From: an uncultured Collinsella sp.
GTDB taxonomy: Bacteria; Actinomycetota; Coriobacteriia; Coriobacteriales; Coriobacteriaceae
Assembly (NCBI GenBank): GCA_902464175.1
Contig: CABQHZ010000097.1
Coordinates: 1 to 6,445 of the forward strand
Direction: 5' to 3'
DNA length: 6,445 bases
The notes beneath the pieces are model-generated. The model was given only the letters and a program-made list of their open reading frames with translations. It did not search any database and had not been told where the DNA came from. This document shows, piece after piece, positions 1 through 5,589 of this stretch; the stretch's first letter is position 1; every line of letters begins with the position of its first letter. A program made the translations under genes and the position numbers.

Positions 1-161
1 GCACATGGACCTGCAGCTGCGGCGCCACCAACACCGGCAAGTTCTGCTCCGAGTGTGGCAGTCCCGCACCCGCCCCGGCACCGGCCAAGTGGTTCTGCCC
101 CAACTGCGGCAGCGAAAACGGCGGCAAGTTCTGCAGCAACTGCGGAACGCCCAGGCCCTAG
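1..161 (+). CDS. C-terminal end of a double zinc-ribbon protein (5' end outside window)
   Basis: The frame is open from the left edge (first full codon at position 3) to TAG at 159-161, giving 52 visible residues. It contains two Cys4 ribbons in series: a C-S-C-G...F-C-S-E-C-G unit, an Ala/Pro spacer (APAPAPAK), then W-F-C-P-N-C-G...F-C-S-N-C-G-T-P-R-P and the stop. The Cys pairs should each bind one zinc. From knowledge of families, this tandem W-x-C-x-C-G / W-x-C-P-x-C-G tail is common at the end of SPFH/band-7 proteins (often annotated virion core protein-like), which scaffold membranes. That assignment is inference, because the catalytic or membrane part of the gene is not in the window; other zinc-ribbon proteins end similarly. 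A hairpin terminator follows 19 bases after the stop, so this is probably the last gene of its transcript. Confidence 0.85.
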   Translation, partial: TWTCSCGATNTGKFCSECGSPAPAPAPAKWFCPNCGSENGGKFCSNCGTPRP

Positions 162-180
162 CCCCTCTATCTGGTAATTG

Positions 181-212
181 GCGGGGGATCCGCCACCCCC
201 GCATTTGCTTCT
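181..212 (+). terminator. Rho-independent-like terminator after the zinc-ribbon gene
   Basis: A perfect 7-bp GC stem pairs GCGGGGG (181-187) with CCCCCGC (196-202) around an 8-base loop. A T-rich but interrupted tail (ATTTGCTTCT) follows. It lies between the zinc-ribbon stop and the lipoprotein ribosome binding site. The weak U-tract makes partial read-through into the lipoprotein gene possible. Confidence 0.6.
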
Positions 213-228
213 ATGGGTTTCGTTCGAT

Positions 229-236
229 AAAGGAGG
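229..236 (+). promoter_or_regulatory. Ribosome binding site of the lipoprotein gene
   Basis: AAAGGAGG lies 5 bases before the ATG at 242, a near-perfect Shine-Dalgarno sequence. It fixes the true start of the lipoprotein: the same frame is open back to position 5, but that extension only shadows the zinc-ribbon gene and the terminator. Confidence 0.88.
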
Positions 237-241
237 ACACC

Positions 242-1084
242 ATGAAGACAACGTTCAAAAAGTCCGTACTCGCATTTCTGACATGCGTCCTTGCGCTCGC
301 CTTTGCCCTGACGGGCTGCAGCGGCGGCGGCAAAGACCCCAAGGCCAACTTCGTCGGCAGCTGGGAACTCTCGGGTGGAACCCTGGAGGGCGAAGAGCTG
401 ACCGATGAGTACATGGACATGCTCAAGGAGTGGGGCGTCAACTGCGTCCTGATTCTCGATGAGGACGGTACAGGTGCCCTCGACCTGTTCCTTGAAGTCG
501 TCGACCTTAAATGGGAGGCAAAGGACGCCACCACCGTAACCATCACCGCCGAAGACGAGTCGCATGACATGAAGCTCAAGGACGGCAAGCTCATCCTCGA
601 AGAGGATGACGGCAATCTTGTCTTTACCAAGTCCGACAAGGACCTGTCCGGCACGGTGAAGAAGGATCGCGAGGCGGCCGAGAAGGAAGAGGAGATCGAC
701 GAGGCCGTCGAAGACGACGACGTCCAGAAGATTGAAATCTCCCCCGCCGTCACCGTTGCCGATGACGATCTGTGCACCATCACCGTCACCGAGAAGTTCA
801 AGGACGAGTGGGGCGACATCGGTTTTGTCGTCAACATCACCAACAAGAGCGACAAGGACCTGACCTTCTACGCTCCTTCCGGCAAGACCAACGTCAACGG
901 CACCATGAAGGAACCCTGGTTCTCGGCTCACCTGATGCCCGGCACCAACGCCACCGAGGAATTCACGTTCTCGAGCGGCGAGCTTGACAGCCTTGACGAC
1001 CTGGTCAACACGACCATCGGCATCGACGCCTACCTGACCGATTCCTACGAGGACGTCGCCTCCTACAGCGCAACCATCGCGTAG
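242..1084 (+). CDS. Secreted lipoprotein, two beta-type domains joined by an acidic linker
   Basis: The product is 280 aa. A lipoprotein signal peptide is clear: positive start (MKTTFKK), hydrophobic core 9-23, and lipobox L-T-G-C with the lipidated Cys at 26, followed by a Ser/Gly tether. The mature protein should sit on the outer face of the cytoplasmic membrane. Residues 37-130 (FVGSWEL..., V-L-I-L-D-E-D-G-T-G, K-W-E, then short alternating strands) resemble the lipocalin-like beta domains of many Gram-positive lipoproteins. Residues 140-163 form a highly acidic linker. Residues 164-280 begin with an I-S-P-A-V-T-V strand and include F-V-V-N-I-T-N-K-S-D-K-D-L, the usual look of an Ig-like domain of the DUF4352/DUF5067 sort. 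Domain names are inference from pattern, and no enzymatic motif is visible. The gene has its own SD and terminator, so it is probably monocistronic or weakly fed from upstream. Ligand and function are unknown. Confidence 0.92.
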   Translation: MKTTFKKSVLAFLTCVLALAFALTGCSGGGKDPKANFVGSWELSGGTLEGEELTDEYMDMLKEWGVNCVLILDEDGTGALDLFLEVVDLKWEAKDATTVTITAEDESHDMKLKDGKLILEEDDGNLVFTKSDKDLSGTVKKDREAAEKEEEIDEAVEDDDVQKIEISPAVTVADDDLCTITVTEKFKDEWGDIGFVVNITNKSDKDLTFYAPSGKTNVNGTMKEPWFSAHLMPGTNATEEFTFSSGELDSLDDLVNTTIGIDAYLTDSYEDVASYSATIA

Positions 1085-1132
1085 CGGTAGACCACGACAG
1101 CCGCGGATTGGCGGACACATCCGCGCACACCA

Positions 1133-1175
1133 GACGGGGCCGCAGGAGATGATCCTGCGACCCCGTCGCTTTTAT
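1133..1175 (+). terminator. Strong intrinsic terminator of the lipoprotein gene
   Basis: A 15-position stem pairs 1133-1147 (GACGGGG, C, CGCAGGA) with 1153-1167 (TCCTGCG, A, CCCCGTC) around the 5-base loop GATGA, with a single C/A mismatch at 1140/1160. The tail GC-TTTT-AT lies on the plus side only, so it acts on plus-strand transcripts. Confidence 0.9.
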
Positions 1176-1199
1176 GCCGACAGCACTGCCCATACAAGC

Positions 1200-1240
1200 A
1201 GGCCGCCCGCCGTTTTTAGATGCGAAACGGTGGGCGGCCT
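1200..1240 (-). terminator. Terminator hairpin at the end of the sensor/regulator operon, possibly bidirectional
   Basis: A 15-bp stem pairs GGCCGCCCGCCGTTT (1201-1215) with AAACGGTGGGCGGCC (1225-1239), with one G-U wobble; an outer A-T pair extends it to 1200/1240. It lies 37 bases past the stop of the response regulator, which is the expected place for the operon terminator. Neither flank has a clean U-tract: the minus-side flank is TGCTTGTAT and the plus-side flank is ATCTTTG. It may therefore also catch leftover plus-strand transcription. Confidence 0.65.
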
Positions 1241-1276
1241 ATCTTTGCGGCGCCGGAACACGGGTGAGCGCGTCGA

Positions 1277-1900
1277 TTACGGGCGCTCCATGTTGGGAAC
1301 GATGCTGCCCTCGGTCACCGCATGCACGGCCAGGCGCATGATGTTGTCGTAGCCGGTCTTGCTCAGGATCTCCGAGATGCGGCGCTTGATGGTGCCCTCA
1401 CTCATAAACAGCTCGGCCGCGATCTCGCGACGACTTTTGCCCTCGCAGGCAAGGCGCAAAATCGATAGCTCGACATCATCGAGGGCTGCTGTACCCGAAA
1501 AAATGCTCTCGGGCGGCTTGGGAAACGTGCAGTAGCCAGCCAACGTGGAGCGCATCACGGCGAACAGCTCGTCGATACCGACGTTCTTGTACACAAAGCT
1601 ATCGACGCCCGCCTCGCGGGCCTGATCGACAAAGGTGATCTCGGGCATGCCTGTCATGATAATGATGCGACACTCGAGCAGCTGCTCCTTGATGCGTGCC
1701 GCCGCCACGATGCCGTTTGAATCGTGTTCGGTGCACACGTCCATCAGTATCATGTCCGGGCGCTCCTTGAGCGCGACACCCAAGGCCTCGGAGGCATCGG
1801 CGATCGCGGCAACGACGGTCATATCGGGCTGGTCGCCAACGGAGCGCGCCAGGCTCTCGCGCAGGATGGCCTGATCTTCGACAATTAACACGCGGATCAT
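1277..1900 (-). CDS. NarL/FixJ-family response regulator (REC + LuxR-type HTH)
   Basis: The product is 207 aa, the normal length for this family. Residues 1-120 are a receiver domain: acidic pair E8-D9, phospho-acceptor D54 in the strand I-L-M-D-V, switch Thr83 in I-I-M-T-G, and conserved Lys105 in V-Y-K-N. Residues 138-200 are a LuxR-type helix-turn-helix (D-V-E-L-S-I-L-R-L-A-C-E-G-K-S, then R-E-I-A-A-E-L-F-M-S-E-G-T-I-K-R-R-I-S-E-I-L). The recognition helix has K-R-R-I where K-N/Q-H-V is commoner. All key phosphotransfer residues are present, so it should be a working DNA-binding regulator phosphorylated by the kinase encoded just upstream. The ATG shares four bases with the TGA of the kinase (ATGA), and an AAAGGAG lies 6 bases ahead, so the two are translationally coupled. 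Its target genes cannot be read from the window. Confidence 0.95.
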   Translation of the reverse strand: MIRVLIVEDQAILRESLARSVGDQPDMTVVAAIADASEALGVALKERPDMILMDVCTEHDSNGIVAAARIKEQLLECRIIIMTGMPEITFVDQAREAGVDSFVYKNVGIDELFAVMRSTLAGYCTFPKPPESIFSGTAALDDVELSILRLACEGKSRREIAAELFMSEGTIKRRISEILSKTGYDNIMRLAVHAVTEGSIVPNMERP

Positions 1901-3396
1901 GAGTTTCTCCTTTGGGACGTGTCGTTGGCGTTAAGCGGAATGGATACCGTAAGCGTAAAGGGCGGGGTGGCGTGGACCTCTAGGCTGCCACCCAGATCTT
2001 GCGCGACATGCCTCATACCAGGGATACCCGTTCCCTCGCGATACGATACGGGGGCCGGGGACCCGTCGTTAGAAATCGTCATGTGCGCGACGGCGTCAGC
2101 ATCCGTCCCCTCCTGCCACAAGCGCACATGGACCCGATGCGCCTGCGCATGCTTGGTGGCATTGGTCGAGGCTTCGCGGATAATCTGCAAAAAGGCTGCC
2201 GCGACACGCGCGTCCTCAGGCAGCGCGCCCTCCACATCGATCTGCACGCTCACCAGGCCAAAAGCATGGACGATATCGCCCAGTTGCTCTGCCGGTTCGG
2301 CGTCGCCCCCGCTGCGCAGATCGGCAGCGATTGAGCGCAGCAGCGGGTCGATCTGCTCGAGTGACTCGTCATCCAGGCGCCCTTCCTCCAGATAACGATG
2401 GAGGATAGACAGGCGCTGCCCGATCACGTCGTGCACGCGGGCGCGCATACGCAGGTAGGCCGCATTGTCAGCAACTTTTTTGACTTCCTCGATCTGGGCC
2501 TGGAGCTCTTGACCCGCGAGCTCAAGCAGGTGGTTGGCCTGCGCTAGGCGGTCATGCGCATGCGCATACTCTGTCACATCCAGACCGATTATGCGCTCGA
2601 ACGAACGGCCCGAGACCATAACGTCGTCACACACGAATAGGCGAATCTCGGCGGGAGAAACCTCGACCACAACGCGCGCCTCACCAAAGCGGTCCAAATT
2701 GATGCGCACGCGGCTCTGGCTGCTTTCGGGCATTTGCATGCTGAGCTTGCGCAGGTCGTTCCATGTACCGCTCATATCGCCTAGGTCGGTGGGCATATGA
2801 AGCTCCACCAGGTTTTTGCGCATGCAGCGGTTCATGAGCAGTGGACGGCCCCTCGAGTCCAGATACAGGATGCCCACGGGAATCACGTTGATGGTTTCGA
2901 TCGTCGAGAACGCGGTGATATCCTCCTGGCGGTTACGGACGTCCATCAAGAGCGCCGCAACGGAACGGAACAGGAAGAACGCTCCCTCTGCGATAAGGAC
3001 AACGGCCCACACCGAGCCCATAACAACAACCATTGGCGGCGTTACGGCGGCGACGAGCAACAGTTCGGCCAGCATGACGGGGCGACGATAGCGCACCATA
3101 AGCACCACGCCATAGGCAAAGATCGCGGCATTGAGCCACAGCACTCCGCCCATTGCCCTGGCGCAAACGTCAAGCGGCGCCACCAGATACGAGCCAGACG
3201 ACGCGAATAAGATGAGCGCCGAAATCATCAGGTGAAGCACAAGGCTCGTCTCGTAGGCACAAATCACCTTACGGTTATAGGACGAGCGGCGCGATGCGAT
3301 GAGCGGGACGTGGATCGTCTGCAGACACGCAGCCAGGGCAAAGACAACATCGAGCGCAACGATTTGGGGAAGGATGAGCGAAATCTGCATCGTCAC
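1897..3396 (-). CDS. Membrane sensor histidine kinase (HisKA_3-type), partner of the response regulator
   Basis: The product is 499 aa from the GTG at 3396, or 497 from the ATG at 3390. The N-terminal half is membrane-embedded, with about five hydrophobic segments near residues 6-27, 48-68, 82-102, 107-126 and 127-151 and very short outside loops. Residues 165-275 look like a PAS-type sensor (E-T-I-N-V-I-P-V-G-I-L-Y-L-D-S-R-G). A short coiled coil follows (280-310), then the dimerisation/phosphotransfer helix with H322 in V-H-D-V-I-G-Q-R-L-S, the H-D-x-x-G-x-x-L form of NarX/DesK-type kinases. The ATPase domain shows an N-box (R-E-A-S-T-N412-A-T-K-H-A), I-S-N-D-G at 441-445, and a G-box G-T-G-I-P-G-M at 455-461. 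It should autophosphorylate and pass phosphate to D54 of the next gene product. The GTG start overlaps the stop of the preceding gene (GTGA) with a weak GAGGG 7 bases ahead; the ATG start would begin 2 bases after that stop. The signal is unknown. Confidence 0.93.
   Translation of the reverse strand: MTMQISLILPQIVALDVVFALAACLQTIHVPLIASRRSSYNRKVICAYETSLVLHLMISALILFASSGSYLVAPLDVCARAMGGVLWLNAAIFAYGVVLMVRYRRPVMLAELLLVAAVTPPMVVVMGSVWAVVLIAEGAFFLFRSVAALLMDVRNRQEDITAFSTIETINVIPVGILYLDSRGRPLLMNRCMRKNLVELHMPTDLGDMSGTWNDLRKLSMQMPESSQSRVRINLDRFGEARVVVEVSPAEIRLFVCDDVMVSGRSFERIIGLDVTEYAHAHDRLAQANHLLELAGQELQAQIEEVKKVADNAAYLRMRARVHDVIGQRLSILHRYLEEGRLDDESLEQIDPLLRSIAADLRSGGDAEPAEQLGDIVHAFGLVSVQIDVEGALPEDARVAAAFLQIIREASTNATKHAQAHRVHVRLWQEGTDADAVAHMTISNDGSPAPVSYREGTGIPGMRHVAQDLGGSLEVHATPPFTLTVSIPLNANDTSQRRNS
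1907..1913 (-). promoter_or_regulatory. Ribosome binding site of the response regulator, inside the kinase gene
   Basis: AAAGGAG on the minus strand is spaced 6 bases from the ATG at 1900. It lies within the last codons of the histidine kinase, which supports the chosen start and independent re-initiation at the ATGA overlap. Confidence 0.8.
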
Positions 3397-5276
3397 TCAC
3401 CCGCCCTCGGCATCAAGACGATCATGCGCAGCTGGCCGGGCTCGCCCTCAAGGCGGTATGCCACGTTGCGCCCTTGCAGAGCGCTTTCGAGCTCTTGCGC
3501 AGCGGGCGTCTGCGAAAGATCTTCATCATCGTTGGAAAAAAGCGCGGCGCGCAGCTCGACACTGCACCGGTCATGGTCGCCCAAGTGATACATAAGCGCC
3601 GGATGGTCGGTGGTGTAGGCAAAAAACGCAAAGTCATACACGCAGTCGTACAGGGCGCTTACCGTACTGGCGTGCATCGGGCGCCGTATGGCGATAATCG
3701 AAGCGCAATCGACATCGATGGTGCGCAGGTCGCTTGCGAGCTCATTGGCAATGAGTTGAATGCGGTCGCGATCAAAACCGCTCTCCCCGTGCTGCGCCAA
3801 CGTGAGCGACCCTTTGCGCTTGCAATAGGCGACGAGCATCTTGGCGCGCTGCAGCATGCGGTAACGCTCGTGTGAAGATGCCTCATCGGTCAACGGCGGC
3901 AGCAAGCTCAGCAGGTCGTACATCCCTTCGAGCGCGCGGGCAAGCGCTTGGTCCACGTCTTGGACCAGTAAGGTCTCGGCCTCTTGGTCTGCCAAATGTG
4001 TCTTAAGGTCGTAGTCGGCGGCAAGCAGCTCATTTTGGCGTTGCAGCTCCATGCGACGATGCGCCAGTTCGCGATTGAGTTCGTTGAGCTCCGACACGTC
4101 TTGGGCCAGCAGGGCCGATCCACCCAGCAGCGGAAAGGCGCGATACATTACATCGGGATCGGACGCCACGGCAAAGGCGTGAGCGTGCCCGTGCTCTTGG
4201 ACCCGCAACTCCTCACGCACGCCTACCGGCATTGGCTTTGACACCGGTGTGGCATAGACTTCCTGCAGGTCGCGCGTTAGAACTTTGAGGTCAAGCGGCA
4301 AGGTGCCGAAAATACCGGCGATATCGTGGTACGACGGGATGACACCGCAATCGAGGCAGATTTCCATCGCCACCACGCACAGGACGCAATAGACGAGCGA
4401 GAAGTTGAGCCTCCATGCCCAGGGCACGCGCAGAGCATACGAGATGGCAAAGAACGCGGCACCCAACAAAACGAGCGCCGCCGTGCCCGAGAAACGCTGG
4501 ATGCGAAAGGACGAGGACCGGCCCACCAGGATAAAAAAGGCCACAAAGTTAAAGGCCGTCCACACTAAGACAGCGAAATAACCCCAGCCGTACGTGTAAT
4601 CGTTGCTCCAGGTGTCGCTTGTACGGTCAAAGTGGAAGACCTGCTGGTGAAAATCGTTGGTGAGCACAAAACCGATAAGTAGGATGGCCACAATCCACAG
4701 CGCAGCACGGTAGCGGCGACCCAGGCGGTGTTGCTCCAGGCCCGCAAGGCGCAGACCGCACAGCTGGTAGAGCAGCGGAATGAGCGTCATGGGCACGTAG
4801 TACAGGTACCACAGGATCGTGGCGTAAACCGGTGTGAACGACTTGTATTTGAGGATGACCTCAATCATCCAGAGGGCGCAGATGGTGGCGACGGCAACAA
4901 GGCGGCGGCGCAACACATAGTCCAAACAGCGCAGATAGACCGATACGCCCCAGATCGAAAATATAATTGCGGCGACAAGCAGCGGGAGAGAGCTCGAGTG
5001 GACGAGCGCATCCACGACCTCTTCGGACACCTCGCTATAGGCGGGCACGGCGTTGGAAAGCTTGGGGTCAAAGGCGAACAGCGCCGGCAAGACCACCAAA
5101 AGCATGAGGAACAGCGCGGTGATGGCGCCAGCGATAGCGAAGACGCGGCAGCGGTATACACGATGCGTTATGCCAACAAGGAATCGCGGCATGGCAAAGA
5201 GCGTGCCGCCCCTGGGATCCGCCACGGGTGCGGATCGGGCGGCCGCATGACCGATATGTCGCTCGCGGGTACCCAT
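3393..5276 (-). CDS. 7TM-type sensor protein with a degenerate histidine-kinase domain (predicted pseudokinase)
   Basis: The product is 627 aa from the ATG at 5276. About eight hydrophobic segments lie near residues 45-68, 96-114, 126-142, 149-170, 191-207, 231-252, 264-281 and 290-309. After the fifth comes L-T-N-D-F-H and then Y-T-Y-G-W-G-Y-F, the pattern of the 7TM region that precedes many Gram-positive histidine kinases. Residues 389-445 are a coiled coil rich in Glu/Leu/Arg. Next comes what aligns by eye to a kinase core. Where H-D-x-L-G is expected there is D442-Q-A-L-A. The N-box position reads Y-D-C-V-Y-D-F-A-F-F-A-Y with no Asn. The I-S-N-D-G position reads F-S-N-D-D-E, and no Gly-rich box follows. 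I infer a catalytically dead kinase acting as receptor or partner of the intact kinase downstream, whose start overlaps this stop (GTGA). The start is uncertain: ATG 5192 (599 aa) and TTG 5345 (650 aa) are also in frame, and none of the ATG starts has a good SD. Confidence 0.85.
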   Translation of the reverse strand: MGTRERHIGHAAARSAPVADPRGGTLFAMPRFLVGITHRVYRCRVFAIAGAITALFLMLLVVLPALFAFDPKLSNAVPAYSEVSEEVVDALVHSSSLPLLVAAIIFSIWGVSVYLRCLDYVLRRRLVAVATICALWMIEVILKYKSFTPVYATILWYLYYVPMTLIPLLYQLCGLRLAGLEQHRLGRRYRAALWIVAILLIGFVLTNDFHQQVFHFDRTSDTWSNDYTYGWGYFAVLVWTAFNFVAFFILVGRSSSFRIQRFSGTAALVLLGAAFFAISYALRVPWAWRLNFSLVYCVLCVVAMEICLDCGVIPSYHDIAGIFGTLPLDLKVLTRDLQEVYATPVSKPMPVGVREELRVQEHGHAHAFAVASDPDVMYRAFPLLGGSALLAQDVSELNELNRELAHRRMELQRQNELLAADYDLKTHLADQEAETLLVQDVDQALARALEGMYDLLSLLPPLTDEASSHERYRMLQRAKMLVAYCKRKGSLTLAQHGESGFDRDRIQLIANELASDLRTIDVDCASIIAIRRPMHASTVSALYDCVYDFAFFAYTTDHPALMYHLGDHDRCSVELRAALFSNDDEDLSQTPAAQELESALQGRNVAYRLEGEPGQLRMIVLMPRAGE

Positions 5277-5350
5277 AGTGCTTTTAGTGTACCGACAGGC
5301 AGGCTCAAAAAACGGGCCGCATGTCCCAAAATCCGCAGACGGCAAAGGGT

Positions 5351-5364
5351 GTCCCCAGCGACTA
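5351..5364. repeat. Short GTCCCCA-type repeat, copy C (partial)
   Basis: GTCCCCAGCGACTA matches 12 of 14 bases of the copy starting at 5378, but lacks the TTTAAG lead-in. It is the most degenerate of the three copies in this gap. Confidence 0.55.
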
Positions 5365-5368
5365 GCCG

Positions 5369-5390
5369 TTTAAGAACGTCCCCAATGACT
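5369..5390. repeat. Short GTCCCCA-type repeat, copy B
   Basis: The 22-base element (TTTAAGAACG then TCCCCAATGACT) matches the copy at 5510-5531 at 20 of 22 positions, in direct orientation and 141 bases away. The match is seen directly. That it belongs to a dispersed genomic family is inference. Confidence 0.75.
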
Positions 5391-5429
5391 AAGACAAAAC
5401 GAGCGAGGATTTTTGGACGCCCAAATGGC

Positions 5430-5493
5430 GAGAGTGGATAATCTCCCACTTTGAGCCCACAAACAGGCTAAAAACGGGAGATTATCCACTCTC
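5430..5493. repeat. Perfect 18-bp inverted repeat with a 28-base centre
   Basis: The left arm GAGAGTGGATAATCTCCC (5430-5447) is the exact reverse complement of the right arm GGGAGATTATCCACTCTC (5476-5493). Inside the centre, AGCC (5454-5457) and GGCT (5466-5469) can pair again, with TTT and AAA outside them, so the RNA or single strand would fold into a long two-tier hairpin. Neither side has a clean U-tract, and it is more than 130 bases from either gene, so it does not look like an ordinary terminator. It is more like a REP/MITE-type palindrome. Each arm also holds a TTATCCACT, one base off the DnaA box consensus. Confidence 0.88.
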
Positions 5494-5502
5494 ATTCTGC
5501 GG

Positions 5503-5533
5503 GCACTCATTTAAGTACGTCCCCAATGAGTGC
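5503..5533. repeat. Palindromic GTCCCCA-type repeat, copy A
   Basis: GCACTCATT (5503-5511) pairs perfectly with AATGAGTGC (5525-5533) around the 13-base loop TAAGTACGTCCCC. The embedded 22 bases at 5510-5531 are the second copy of the element at 5369-5390. The combination of a conserved single-stranded loop and variable stem bases resembles REP-like units mobilised by Y1 (RAYT) transposases. That link is inference, since no transposase is present here. Confidence 0.75.
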
Positions 5534-5548
5534 TTTCACTTCTTTTAA

Positions 5549-5589
5549 CAAAACGCCCGGCGGGCATTAACTGCTCGCCGGGCGTTTTG
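5549..5589 (-). terminator. Intrinsic terminator of the phospho-beta-glucosidase gene
   Basis: A 17-position stem pairs 5549-5565 (CAAAACGCCCGGCGGGC) with 5573-5589 (GCTCGCCGGGCGTTTTG), with one G-U wobble and a 7-base loop. On the minus strand it ends in CGTTTTG-TTAAAAG, 36 bases past the stop at 5625. The A/T end of the stem makes it symmetrical, so it could also work on the plus strand, but no plus-strand gene ends here. Confidence 0.9.

Noticed and set aside
5..241. In-frame upstream extension of the lipoprotein back to an ATG at position 5
   Set aside because: It runs in the wrong frame over the zinc-ribbon gene and then through its terminator. The AAAGGAGG before 242 and the signal peptide starting there fix the start.
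167..1120. Long open frame on the minus strand opposite the lipoprotein (317 codons)
   Set aside because: It is a mirror of the GC-rich third positions of the lipoprotein gene. It is Gly/Val/Asp-rich without motifs, and it crosses the lipoprotein promoter-proximal region and terminator of the upstream gene.
1102..1125. Hairpin CGCGGAT...ATCCGCG just after the lipoprotein stop
   Set aside because: The 7-bp stem has no T-tract on either side, and a much stronger terminator follows at 1133. It is probably incidental, or part of the 3' tail.
5281..5320. Sigma70-type promoter for the operon
   Set aside because: Only a TACACT is visible. No TTGACA-like hexamer lies at 16-18 bases, so it is mentioned only as a weak candidate and not annotated as a promoter.
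4728..5441. Plus-strand open frame of 237 codons opposite the 7TM gene
   Set aside because: Its translation is a charged, Gln/Arg/Gly-rich shadow of the membrane protein on the other strand. It continues into the repeat region and has no ribosome binding site.
5430..5493. Long palindrome read as a terminator or CRISPR-type repeat
   Set aside because: There is no U-tract, the upstream gene already has a terminator at 5549-5589, and there are no regularly spaced repeats or spacers.
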